Source of the DNA: Gracilaria caudata
Lineage: Eukaryota; Rhodophyta; Florideophyceae; Gracilariales; Gracilariaceae
DNA: 33,690 bases
Direction: 5' to 3'
NCBI GenBank assembly: GCA_030374735.1
Contig: JASCIV010000180.1
Coordinates: forward strand, 620-34,309
Part shown: piece after piece, positions 21,047 to 30,243 of the stretch
How the letters are laid out: each line of letters opens with the position of its first letter
How positions within the stretch are numbered: the first letter of the stretch is position 1
Notes under the pieces: model-generated
Told to the model about the DNA's origin: nothing
What the model saw: only the letters and a program-made list of their open reading frames with translations
The model's database searches: none
Translations under genes and position numbers: made by a program

Positions 21047-21944
21047 GATATGATCATGAAAAGGCTTCTATTTGGCGTAGATGTTTCAACATTGCTGCAG
21101 GTGATACACTTATGTGATATGACGCTAAGACACAAGGATCTCGATATAGATTTAATACCATAGTTCTGTATCGATGTTGTCATGAAGTTGGCTTAAAAGG
21201 CCATGTTCATTAAAGGTGAGCACAAAACGTCATTCCAAGATTAGAAACTGGGTGGAAGGAAAGATTTGTGGTTCCTCCGACTCAAGTTGCTCCCCAGGGA
21301 GCATAACCAGTATTCATAAATAAATCTACTGCTGTTCCAGGAAATTGTGTTGCATTTGCGTATTTCCGTGTGCACCCATCGCGAACAATCTGAACCCTGA
21401 CTTCGGCACTGTATGAGGACCTCATAGGATTATGCAGTCTGCCGGGTCACTCCGATGGCAGATAGATTTCAGGGTCCGAGATGACGGCCATCGCATGTTC
21501 TCACTTCCAGAACTAGTGCACAACGGTATCTTACGTTGTTGGCGCATTCTGAAATACCCAAATGCAGTAGGAAGCCAACAACAGCCGCCAATTGACATGA
21601 CTTTTTAAGTAGAGCATGCCTGTTTGCACTGAATTTAAGGAGAAACGGGACTGTGGACTACTCTGAAGTGTGTCCACGAACATCCTTCCAGCCTGCCGGA
21701 AGCCTGCCGGAAATCAGTAGTAGCAAATCGTCGAGCACCCGCGTGTACTGACTCATTGCCTAATCACACCTCCTCAATGCCTATCAATGAAATCTATGAT
21801 TAACGGTGTTGCTGCTTGGACTTGAGCATTCCACCTCAACATCTTATCTGGTAACACAACTTGTGGGACATCGAAAACGATTGTGTCAGAATAGAAGATC
21901 GTCACTATTCCCCTGTTAGAGAAATTAACTCTCTTGTTTCTTTC
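21047..21944. other. Intergenic, no supported gene
   Basis: About 0.9 kb with no open frame of note. A short tandem duplication, AGCCTGCCGGA twice, lies near 21690-21710. It presumably contains the 3' end of the Cys-rich gene. Confidence 0.6.
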
Positions 21945-21951
21945 TATATAT
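21945..21951 (+). promoter_or_regulatory. Candidate TATA box for the 22082 gene
   Basis: TATATAT 137 bp before the ATG at 22082. A weaker candidate than the TATAAAA boxes of neighbouring genes. Confidence 0.35.
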
Positions 21952-22081
21952 GCGACAGACGCTGGCCTTTTCTGAGCCAGATTCTCTTTACTCCCACAAC
22001 TTACTCCACCGTTTCTAAAACCTTCCAAACTCCCCCATTTCACCTGGGACATAAGCCCAAAACAGCACAAACAACATTGTA

Positions 22082-22732
22082 ATGGCTTCCGTTATAGTCT
22101 TGTGCTTTGTTCTTGCTCTCACTCTGGTCGTGTCGGCGCAAACCGTCAACATCTGCCCCAGTCGATGCAATTCTGACCGCCGCAACTCCGAAAATGAATG
22201 CAATAAAACAGTTACAAGCGGAATTTGCACCGTGCGAACATGTGACGACGGATTCTCATGCAGCGTACCCGCCAACTCGTTCATCACCGCCAACACCGTT
22301 TTGGCTGGGATCGAATTCGTGATGGAATACTCATGGAGCCCAGATCAGATTGATCTGCACACCAGCACGCGATTCTTGGATGGGAACGGAGGATTCAGCT
22401 GCTTCGCCGGTAACGACTTCCTGCAGTTTGGAGTTGGTAATACTGGGTTCGGCTAAAGTGAATTCACCGCCGTAGACGTTCAAAGTGCGTTTGATCAAGG
22501 CTTATGGTCTGGATCTACCTCTATTTCTGCTTTCGCGGAATGGAGTGGTTTTGAAAACCAGGGAGATGTGACGCTCAAGGGGTTCCTGCCCAGGAAGTCC
22601 GACAATTCGGTGATTCCTGGCACGGATATGACGGCCACCTTGAGCCCTGGTGTTCGCACCGACTGTGCAAACACTGCGGTGGGCACTGTAAAAAATTGTT
22701 CGCGCGTGCCTACATACCGGAGTCACGCTTGA
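22082..22732 (+). pseudogene. Secreted beta-rich protein frame interrupted by one in-frame TAA
   Basis: A 217-codon frame runs from ATG 22082 to TGA 22730-22732 and is broken only by TAA at 22454-22456 (codon 125). Residues 1-19 are a clear signal peptide ending VVSAQ. A Cys-rich start (CPSRC...CNKTV...CTVRTCDDGFSC) leads to a beta-rich domain. The part after the stop (SEFTAVDVQSAFDQGLW, then AEWSGFENQGDV and more cysteines) reads as its natural continuation: an extracellular-type domain with regular F/W and Gly positions. No plausible intron removes the stop. It may be a recent nonsense allele, stop readthrough, or a sequence error. If the stop is real, a 124-residue truncated product is left. 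Function unknown. A pogo transposon lies 219 bp downstream. Confidence 0.75.
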
Positions 22733-22741
22733 GGCGTAACG

Positions 22742-22784
22742 GAGAGAAGTTTGTGCTTTCTGTGCACACTTTTGAGCTTCTCTC
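22742..22784 (+). repeat. Small inverted repeat after the 22082 gene
   Basis: GAGAGAAG and CTTCTCTC form 8-bp arms just after the TGA at 22730-22732. It could shape the 3' UTR, but such short arms also arise by chance. Confidence 0.3.
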
Positions 22785-22949
22785 TTACAGACGTCCTCTC
22801 TCAGAGAAGTTTAGATTCAGAAAGAAAATTTTGGTACGTGCAAGTTTTGTAGCTCAGAAAGTAATGTTATCATGATGTTGCCCACTGGCAAAGCTTCCCA
22901 AAAGTGGACGCTCCCTTGCTCGTGGGAAAGCACACGCATGTGAGCAGCA

Positions 22950-22951
22950 TA
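22950..22951. repeat. TA target-site duplication, left
   Basis: TA directly flanks the left terminal repeat of the pogo-type element, matching TA at 25709-25710. TA duplication is the rule for Tc1/mariner/pogo insertions. Confidence 0.85.
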
Positions 22952-22965
22952 CTGTGGGGTACCCT
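22952..22965 (+). repeat. Left terminal inverted repeat of the pogo element
   Basis: CTGTGGGGTACCCT, the exact reverse complement of 25695-25708. It contains an internal GGGTACCC palindrome. Similarity between the two ends drops sharply inside this 14-mer. Confidence 0.92.
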
Positions 22966-23274
22966 AAAATCTTGAACACCAAAATTCAGGCGAGTCGTTC
23001 TCCACAAACTTGAGCCTAAACGACATGCAAAACGACGTAGCACAACAACAACTGAGTCCTGAATGCGATTCAGGTCCAAGAATTCGTTGAACTGATGAGA
23101 CCGCTGAGCGAAAGCGACTTTTCAATAGGTTGGACAGTGGACGCAATTTCCCGTTTAAGGGTCCTCAACCTTAAACAGAATCACTCACAATCAGTCTTTA
23201 TAACGCATAATCGACCAATAGAATAAGAGCAATCAAGACCTCTGTGTCCCCACATGCAAACTTGTCGTTGCTCC

Positions 23275-25011
23275 TCAACACAATCCCCACCTCCGAACAC
23301 AAGCCTTGTGTTGACATTCAAACCGAACCCTCGCTGCAGCTCTTCGCTCTTGGAGAGAACGGACTGGAATGACAGGAAGTCCGTAACGCTGGGCCCGAGC
23401 CTTTGCTCGACGCACTTCAAATGCTTTTCTGGCCTTCCGCTTTTGCACGCGACAAGCCTCCTCTTCTTTCCGAACTCTTTCTTCTTCTGCACATTTCTCC
23501 GCAAGTTTACTCTTCCGTTCTGCCTCCTTTTCCTTCAGCAAGGTCACAGCTTCATCACTAGTCACCACGGCTTCCTCCGCAGTCTCCAAGAAACCAGATG
23601 ATGTGATCACCGCGCTGCCGAGAATTTCCGCAGCCGTGCAATGTCTACGCAAGTCTAACATTTCCACAATCTCGTCGACGGATGTTATGCGCGTTGGATC
23701 CGTCCAACTGTGGGGGCGCGCTTGAGAGAACAGGCGATACTCATCCAGCGGACATATTCCGGCCTTACGAAACCCTCCGGAAATGTTATTGTGAGTGAAT
23801 GTCTCCTCATATGCCCGAGAGATGACTTTGCAGACGTCGAATTCGTCAAGAACGCGATCAACCCCAACACCAGTGGCCACTTCCTGCACCAGTCCCCGGA
23901 AACGTGCCTTAAATGCTGGGAAGACAGTCAAATCTAAGGGCTGTGTCGTTCCGCTTGTGTGCAAAGGAAGAGCATAGGCGATGATTCCGTTGTCGCGAAA
24001 CATCTCCAACACAGGAAAAGAGAGATGAGATCGATATCCATCATATATGAGAAGCAACTTCCGCCCGTTTGCTCGCAAATCCTCGGTATCTTTGATCAAC
24101 AAACTCGCCCAGGTGTAGAAATTCTCCCAGTCAACGGACGCGACATCCTTCTTCGTCGTGACAAGAGCCTGGCGGGGCAGGCAGTCTGCAATGCTCTCAG
24201 TTATCTCGGAGTCCGAGAGTTTCCTCCGAATGGATCTCGACCGCAACTTCGCCCCTTTGAGAACGAACATTGGGCGCGACACATGCCCGTTGCCGTGTAC
24301 TGCAGCGAGCATGGTAATTCGACTGATGTTCTTGAAGGCCGCATTACACGTCAAAAGCTTTTGACTTCGCGTAGCATAAGCTCGTGTCTTGGAACTCTTC
24401 TTCTCGTTCCACGCGGAGATACCGGTCTCATCTGCATTAATAATACGCCTGGCATCAATGTTCTGCGTCTGGCAAATGTGCTCGATCTTTGCAAAATGGG
24501 CCACCAAAGATACCGCATTGGTTGCTCGGTATCGCACAGCCTCTTGGCCCTGAGGCCTCGCAAACGTGATCTGGTCCGAATGTCTTCTTTCAAACAATTG
24601 GCAGAACTTGCGCCCCGGTCTTCCATTCACGAAGCGAATCTTCCTTTTACGCCATGCTGGGAAGTTCTTAACCATATTTTCTACTACATCCATGAGGTCC
24701 GTTCTGGTTAGCGGTCTCCCGTGCATTGCGTAGTGCCGTAAAACGCGAACGACACGGTCTTCCTCGTTAACTGTTAAAGACCGTCCATGTGATGTTTCAT
24801 CTTTGGTTGCTCCCATGTGCGTGTATCTGTACCAAAGAGTACTTGGAGCAACATGCACTTTTGCTGCTGCTTTACGGAATGAGAGCCCACGACGAATGTA
24901 CACAATTCCACGGTGATACCGTTTGTCTTCTCCGTACCATTGGTCTCTGGCCTGCAAGTCGAGAACGACATTACCGGCATGAAGGGGAATTCGGCGACTG
25001 ATTCTACTCAT
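23275..25011 (-). CDS. Pogo/Tigger-type DDE transposase
   Basis: 578 residues in one exon, catalysing cut-and-paste movement of the surrounding element. The N-terminal part has a psq-like helix-turn-helix (about 36-65, RRGLSFRKAAAKVHVAPSTL). A second helix-turn-helix (CENP-B-type DNA-binding) probably spans about 75-150. The DDE catalytic domain has D194 in INADETGISAWNE, D324 in LLIYDGYRSH and D360 in TTQPLDLTVFPAFKARF, giving a DD35D arrangement. The LPLHTSGTTQPLD stretch is the usual family signature. The C-terminal 100 residues are Lys/Glu/Arg-rich, coiled-coil-like and probably nuclear. No stop or frameshift is seen and all three acidic residues are present, so the enzyme may be active. 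Start ATG is at 25011. Confidence 0.95.
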   Translation of the reverse strand: MSRISRRIPLHAGNVVLDLQARDQWYGEDKRYHRGIVYIRRGLSFRKAAAKVHVAPSTLWYRYTHMGATKDETSHGRSLTVNEEDRVVRVLRHYAMHGRPLTRTDLMDVVENMVKNFPAWRKRKIRFVNGRPGRKFCQLFERRHSDQITFARPQGQEAVRYRATNAVSLVAHFAKIEHICQTQNIDARRIINADETGISAWNEKKSSKTRAYATRSQKLLTCNAAFKNISRITMLAAVHGNGHVSRPMFVLKGAKLRSRSIRRKLSDSEITESIADCLPRQALVTTKKDVASVDWENFYTWASLLIKDTEDLRANGRKLLLIYDGYRSHLSFPVLEMFRDNGIIAYALPLHTSGTTQPLDLTVFPAFKARFRGLVQEVATGVGVDRVLDEFDVCKVISRAYEETFTHNNISGGFRKAGICPLDEYRLFSQARPHSWTDPTRITSVDEIVEMLDLRRHCTAAEILGSAVITSSGFLETAEEAVVTSDEAVTLLKEKEAERKSKLAEKCAEEERVRKEEEACRVQKRKARKAFEVRRAKARAQRYGLPVIPVRSLQERRAAARVRFECQHKACVRRWGLC

Positions 25012-25694
25012 GATTCTTGTAGCAGTGGTTGGGAGTGAAGCAGCCCTACCTTGTATCTACTTTTCACATTTTATACTGTTTGGGAAAGATTGTTGTGCGC
25101 TACTCTGTTTGGTTCTGAGCGGCGGTGTGAATTTGCCAAAAGCGCTGCGATACACTCAATGCTGCTGTTGTGTTTGTTTGTTTTTCATGTGCTCTGTAAC
25201 AGCTGCAAAAGCGGGAACAAAGAGCGTTCAGAATATCCGGGATTTACGAGGATTGCAGGAGTTTTATGATCAGTAGAGCCATGTTCTTACGAGAGCCTAG
25301 TTTGGTGGGCGTACGGAGGTCTGAATTTGTTCGTGGGAACTTAGACGTCTCTTCGAAGGAGGTGGTGCGCGTTTGCGGGACTGAAGGAGACCATATGACT
25401 GAGATCTTTACTTATGGCCGAAACGGAATTTGGGAGACTGGTCTACATCTTTCGCGCTTGCACGATGTTTTGGTCGCCAGCGGTGGCGGTTGATACAGAT
25501 TCAGCCGCTGCGTAAGATGGGGATTGACGACGGGGACAGCCCCGGACGTTTTGAATTTGGCATCAGCCGAGTTTGCCATCATTAAGTTTGTAGAAGATGA
25601 CATAAACTTGGCCATGAGGTGGATAGTTGTCAAAGACGACCACTTATTCAAATATTTTGCGTTGTTTCAATACAAGGGCACCCGTTTAACGTCC
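25012..25694. other. Right internal flank of the pogo element
   Basis: 683 bp between the transposase start codon and the right terminal repeat. It should contain the transposase promoter. Two short plus-strand frames (25266-25493 and 25524-25727) have no domain, and the second runs through the terminal repeat into host DNA, so neither is called. Confidence 0.6.
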
Positions 25695-25708
25695 AGGGTA
25701 CCCCACAG
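25695..25708 (-). repeat. Right terminal inverted repeat of the pogo element
   Basis: AGGGTACCCCACAG, the exact reverse complement of 22952-22965, followed directly by the TA duplication. Confidence 0.92.
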
Positions 25709-25710
25709 TA
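25709..25710. repeat. TA target-site duplication, right
   Basis: TA next to the right terminal repeat, the partner of 22950-22951. Confidence 0.85.
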
Positions 25711-25949
25711 CGTTAGGTGAGTGCTAAATCATTATAGCCAGTGGGCATTACCGCGTGTCATACGTGGGAAAACGCCAAATTACCCTGACAGCGACTTGTT
25801 GCTGCTCGTTGCTGCTACGAAGGGTAGCTACTCACTCACACACAACGCCAACCTTCTGCTTCCCCTTCGCGGCCGAAGCGGTCCATCCATGCCGCGCAAA
25901 GACGGCAAGCGAGCTTCTAAGCCGCAATAACGCTCGACAACCTGCCGCC

Positions 25950-27887
25950 ATGACAGGCACGTCCAACCTGTCTCCGAGCGACTATGCCCAGCTCGAAGAA
26001 GCCTTCCCCGCCGACACCGCCGAGAATGGCGCCCTCGGCAGCTACTCCGTCGACGATGCCGTAGAGGCCACCGGCATGGGGCGTTTCCAGTACCTGCTCA
26101 TTGCGCTCACCGGCCTATGCTGGACCGCAGAGTCCATGGAAATGTTACTGCTGTCGTTCATCAAGCAGCCCTTGCAGTGCGCCTGGGGCATTTCCGACGC
26201 ACGAGCCGCCCTCATCACCACCGCCGTCGGTGTCGGCATGCTTACCGGTTCCACCTTCTGGGGGTTGATTGGCGACAAGTTTGGACGACGCACCGGCTTC
26301 ATCCTGTCTACCGCGGTCACATTCTTTATGGGAATCGCGTCCGCGTTGTCCCCAAACTACATCACAATTGTCCTCACGCGCGGAGCCGTCGGCTTTGGCA
26401 TCGGTGGCGTCCCAGTATCGTACTCCTTGCTGATGGAGTTTCTTCCAAAGTCGCAACGAGGATCGTGGGGAATGGTAATATCTATCTTCTGGTCGCTTGG
26501 TGCCGTCTTTGAGGCCGCGGTCGCCATGGCTGTGTTGCCACGGTGGGGCTGGCGCTGGCTCATCGCAGTATCGACAATTCCACTCTTTCTGGTGTTGATA
26601 CTCGGCTTCATGATTCAGGAATCTCCGCGCTGGTTGGTGGCTCGCGGCAAATTGGATCGCGCTGCGGTCGTTCTGTCTCGCGTGGCAGCCTACAATGTGC
26701 GACCATTACCGGAAGGGCGGCTCGTTGCTGCTGCCGATGGTCTGCCTTCCAAGGGTGGTGCTCTGCAGTTGGTCCGGTCTGGCGTGCGTTCGTTCACATT
26801 CAAGGTGTTCGTCTTGTGGTTTGCAGCTGCATTTACTTACTACGGGCTGGTCATGTTGCAACCTGAACTCATCGCGGCAGAAAATGCGGGACGCCGGTGC
26901 ACGTACGTGAGAACAGAGTGCGAAAAGTTGCTCGACCAGAGTAGTTGTGAGGAGGATAAGCTGTGCATATGGGGGAAGGGTACGAGTACGAACGGAACCG
27001 GAGTTTGCGAGGCGGCTTTGACGGACGAAGCCAAAGCTGTTGGCACGGCGCGAATAACACTGACTCTCGATACAAGCGTTGTGCGACACCCAGGTCATGA
27101 AGGAAATGAGACTCACGATGAGCCGGAGCCCACAGCTGCCGGAGCGACGAATCTGGAGGAGAAGAGCAGTTCTGGCGAGCGAAGCAAGCTGCAGATTCAG
27201 AAGGAGGCGTGTGCGAACAAGCTGACGCGAGAAGACTTCATGTCTACGCTGTGGGCTTCGATCGGAGAAGTACCCGGGGTGCTGATTGCCTTTGCGTTGT
27301 TGAACCATATCGGAAGGCGCCCGTTAATCGGGTATTCGTTCGGCATAACCAGCTTCACCTTTCCGCTTCTGCTGGCGTGTATCGGGCGACTCGGGGAAAC
27401 GATTGTATTCTTCACGGCGCGGGGAGCTAGCAGCGCTGCCTTTCAAGCGACATATTTGTACACGAATGAGGTTTACCCAGCGCGTGTTCGCGCCACTGCA
27501 ATGGGAGTGTGTTCCTCGATAGCGCGCGTGGGACTGATAGTGACACCGCTTTTCGCGCAGTTCTTGTCGAATGTGAACCTGTCAGCGACAATGTGGACAT
27601 ATTTTGGGGTCTCAATGGCTGCGGTGCTGGCGGTCATATTTGCGCCGATTGAGACTACGGGGTGGAAGTTATTGGAGAGAATGGATGAGCTGGTGGCAGT
27701 GTTGAGGGGGGACGTTCGGATGGGAGATAACGAGGGCAGCTTCGATCCCTTTGGTAAGGAGGCGACTGCTCCGGCGTTTGTGCGATGGCTGCGGTGGAAT
27801 GCGCCCATCGACGCGCGCTCAACCGGCAACGCCGCGCGGAGCAGTGATGATCAGCGGCGCGTTGAGGACGGAGATGTGTATGCGTAG
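25950..27887 (+). CDS. SV2/SVOP-like major facilitator superfamily transporter
   Basis: 645-residue membrane transporter, one exon. The ATG at 25950 sits in a strong Kozak context (GCCGCCATGA). The frame is open for 65 codons upstream but has no other ATG. Twelve hydrophobic segments are expected. Family markers are motif A GLIGDKFGRRTG (105-116) between TM2 and TM3, TRGAVGFGIGGVPVSYSLLM (TM4), QESPRWLVARGKLDRA (223-238) after TM6, and NEVYPARVRATAMG (506-519) in the second half. Between TM7 and TM8 lies a hydrophilic loop of about 130 residues (301-431) with seven cysteines and N-glycosylation sequons (NGTG, NETH), recalling the lumenal loop of SV2-type proteins. Substrate unknown; relatives move organic ions, sugars or nicotinate-like compounds. 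Its promoter region borders the pogo insertion. Confidence 0.93.
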   Translation: MTGTSNLSPSDYAQLEEAFPADTAENGALGSYSVDDAVEATGMGRFQYLLIALTGLCWTAESMEMLLLSFIKQPLQCAWGISDARAALITTAVGVGMLTGSTFWGLIGDKFGRRTGFILSTAVTFFMGIASALSPNYITIVLTRGAVGFGIGGVPVSYSLLMEFLPKSQRGSWGMVISIFWSLGAVFEAAVAMAVLPRWGWRWLIAVSTIPLFLVLILGFMIQESPRWLVARGKLDRAAVVLSRVAAYNVRPLPEGRLVAAADGLPSKGGALQLVRSGVRSFTFKVFVLWFAAAFTYYGLVMLQPELIAAENAGRRCTYVRTECEKLLDQSSCEEDKLCIWGKGTSTNGTGVCEAALTDEAKAVGTARITLTLDTSVVRHPGHEGNETHDEPEPTAAGATNLEEKSSSGERSKLQIQKEACANKLTREDFMSTLWASIGEVPGVLIAFALLNHIGRRPLIGYSFGITSFTFPLLLACIGRLGETIVFFTARGASSAAFQATYLYTNEVYPARVRATAMGVCSSIARVGLIVTPLFAQFLSNVNLSATMWTYFGVSMAAVLAVIFAPIETTGWKLLERMDELVAVLRGDVRMGDNEGSFDPFGKEATAPAFVRWLRWNAPIDARSTGNAARSSDDQRRVEDGDVYA

Positions 27888-28076
27888 AGCGACTCGTGCG
27901 CGTCTCTTTTTGCCTCGTTCCTACTAGCTTAATTTTGATTTGCTTTGCAAACGTGTCCCTTAAACGTGTTTCACGTGCACGTCATCACGCTCCCTTGTAC
28001 AGTTCATTTACGTGGAAATGATTCATTTCCTACCCTTGGTAAACAAGGTTATAGGGATAGCTTTCACCATGATGCT

Positions 28077-29130
28077 TTACAACACGCTGGGTTTGATGGA
28101 TTCTCGTACAGGAACATGATGGTGTGGCTGCACGACCACCAAACCCTGCTTGAACTCCAGTTGCACTTCCTCTCCTGACCCTTTCCCAACTAGCGACTTG
28201 AGACTCACATCCATCTGCAAAGAGAAACAAAAGTCAGCAAGCTATGATGGATAGCCCGGAAAACAAGTTCCGCAAATCACGTACCTTAACAGTCGGTGCA
28301 TGCGTCCAAGCAACAGTAGCATTAGGGTCAGTATACACGGGAGATGCCTCACTGGCTGCAAGAGCGACAACCGCTCCATGACATCCGAACGTTACCATAC
28401 CCTTCCCAATGAGTTTCACGAAAAATATACCTGATGCAAGATTCATTCCAGTCATAAACTTGATATCATATTTGACGTCTGCGCAGATCGCTAGCAGATT
28501 GCTGCCGTTGACATACAAAATCTCCTCTTCGTCAAGTTGCAAAACATGCAACAACTTCTGTTCATCCGCGCAAAAAACAACTCCATTTCCCTCACATTTG
28601 ACTAATTTCATTCCTTCTGCAGTCAGTGTCTTCTTCAACACGTTAGTTAGTCGCTGATCACGCATCCCCGCTGCCTTGAATCTTATATTCCCCAGCGATG
28701 CAACTCTTGTTCCGTGCTTTATCCAAGCCATTGAAAACTTGTTCTGTTGCAGGTTGATGCGCAAAAGCTTTTGGTTCTGCAGCTCGAACAACGAACCGCC
28801 ATTGGATTCACTTGAAGAATTCTGCACGAGCTCCAAAAATGAGAGGTGTGCATCAGAAACGTAAGCGTTGGAGGCAAGATATTCACGGGCGCATTCGTGG
28901 TCAAAATCATCACTATCGGAGAAAGCCGCAGAATCCGAGGCTGGGGCAGGCGTGACGATGACAGGGGCTGGTTTAGCGGCACTGGAGGCAGCCCTGGCAA
29001 CCAAGTTGGTGATAACGGAGGGACATCGTGATTCGGTATTCATTTTGTCTTTCGAAAATGCTGCAGCTGAGACGGTGGCTAGAGTGGTGGAAGCCAGGCG
29101 CTTAAAGCGCTTTATGTCCGCGTGAGTCAT
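28077..29130 (-). CDS. AIM24-family protein, probably mitochondrial (2 exons)
   Basis: 327 residues. Exon 1 is 29130-28285 and exon 2 is 28214-28077, joined by a 70-nt phase-0 GT-AG intron (28284-28215, GTACGT...TTTGCAG). The splice is supported because exon 2 (DVSLKSLVGKGSGEEVQLEF, then GLVVVQP) supplies the C-terminal family block missing from exon 1. The domain starts around LFELQNQKLLRINLQ and includes FVKLIGKGMVTFGCHGAVV, then ATVAWTHAPTVK before the splice. ATG 29130 has A at -3 and gives a basic, Ser/Thr/Ala-rich N-terminus (HADIKRFKRLASTTLATVSAA) suited to mitochondrial import. Yeast Aim24 supports inner-membrane architecture (MICOS); the same role here is inference. Convergent with the transporter gene, stops 189 bp apart. 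Confidence 0.83.
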
Positions 29131-30243
29131 ACTTTTTAAGCGCAAACCCGCAAGGAAATTGGTCACAACCGTTTGGACCTACGAGTATTCTGTGACGGAT
29201 GTCCGTTTCCAACGGACGTCAATTTGTGCCTTGGGGAGGGGTGGGACAGCGGCACTTTTTGTACGCTTTTGAGAACAGGCGCAGTCGTACTGGCCGAGCA
29301 CTGCATGCTACGTTGGGGAGACAGCGGATGTAAGGGGTTTTGATTGATGAGAGTATGGTATCTTGGGCGACGTTGGGCTCGTTGAAACGAGTGTTGATAC
29401 GTTTTCTCAAATCTTTTTGAGGGAGAACTGGAGCGGCGGGGGGGAGGGGGGCTGAAGCGTAGCAGTGTGCAACACTGTGCGTGTTCGTTGTCTATGAGGT
29501 ACGTCCGCGTGGTGCACAACGTAGCGATTTCTCGCCTTCCATCTCTGCATGGTTTTCTAGATGCACTTCATAGTTCTCTTCCACGCACACTAGAATCCAC
29601 GCAGACTCGTGATCACTGATCAGAATCGTATCTGTTATTATACGTTGCAAAGCCCACCGTTCGTGAAGTGTATAGAACACCTTCGCCCTCGACGTTAGAC
29701 TACCCGTGAAAAGACATGAGGGAAACCACAACAGCCAGCAATGCACGTGAGGAGTTCAATCTATCAAAATTTGATTGGTGCCACTTGGACAGGCACTTGG
29801 AAAGCATTTGCGTCGAATTACGTTGGTGTACCTGCAGCCTGCCACGTTTGCCAGCGACGATTAAGGGGTTCTCATTTACTTGAGGGCCGTTCTTAACTGG
29901 GCGTGTATTCGCGAATGCACGGAGTGTGAACGCACGTGTGACGCGATTATTGGTTACTTGTGAGAGACCCATTTTTTTCTTAAACGCCGACACTCGCCCC
30001 TTTTGGGTAACTTACTGTAAATCTCAGAGCCGCCTGGGAACAGTTAAGAGGTCCGTTCTTTCCCCAGATTGACAGCGAGTTTCTAAAGGGCAGATGTGCA
30101 GAATAACCGGCGCCGTCGTGGCTCACGACGAAGAGAGCGCAGCAACACGCCGACGGCCAGGGTTTTAATCTCCTCTCCCCACTGCACTTCTCCGGCATGC
30201 TCTCTGTAGAAGCCAATACACACGTACGCACAACATCTACAAA
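29131..30243. other. Divergent intergenic region
   Basis: 1.1 kb between the start codons of the AIM24-type gene (-) and the SAP-like gene (+), so it should hold both promoters. A G-rich tract lies at about 29432-29451, next to runs of G that could form a quadruplex. No TATA box is obvious near either start. Minus-strand open frames here are Arg/Pro-rich and show no domain. Confidence 0.55.

Larger units (their letters stand above)
22952..25708 (-). mobile_element. Complete pogo-type (Tc1/mariner superfamily) DNA transposon
   Basis: 2757-bp element bounded by exact 14-bp terminal inverted repeats CTGTGGGGTACCCT (22952-22965) and AGGGTACCCCACAG (25695-25708), flanked on both sides by TA. It carries one long minus-strand gene, a full-length DDE transposase at 23275-25011. 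The 309-bp left and 683-bp right internal flanks have no second convincing gene. Ends, duplication and gene are all intact, so insertion may be recent and the copy may still move. The right end lies 241 bp before the start codon of the transporter gene. Confidence 0.93.

Noticed and set aside
23959..24711. 250-codon plus-strand frame
   Set aside because: Antisense to the transposase catalytic domain, no domain of its own.
25524..25727. Possible second transposon gene
   Set aside because: Runs through the terminal repeat into host DNA and has no recognisable motif.
25755..25949. 65-codon upstream extension of the transporter
   Set aside because: Contains no ATG; the ATG at 25950 has a strong Kozak context and precedes the conserved N-terminus.
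26706..27308. 200-codon minus-strand frame
   Set aside because: Antisense shadow of the transporter gene.
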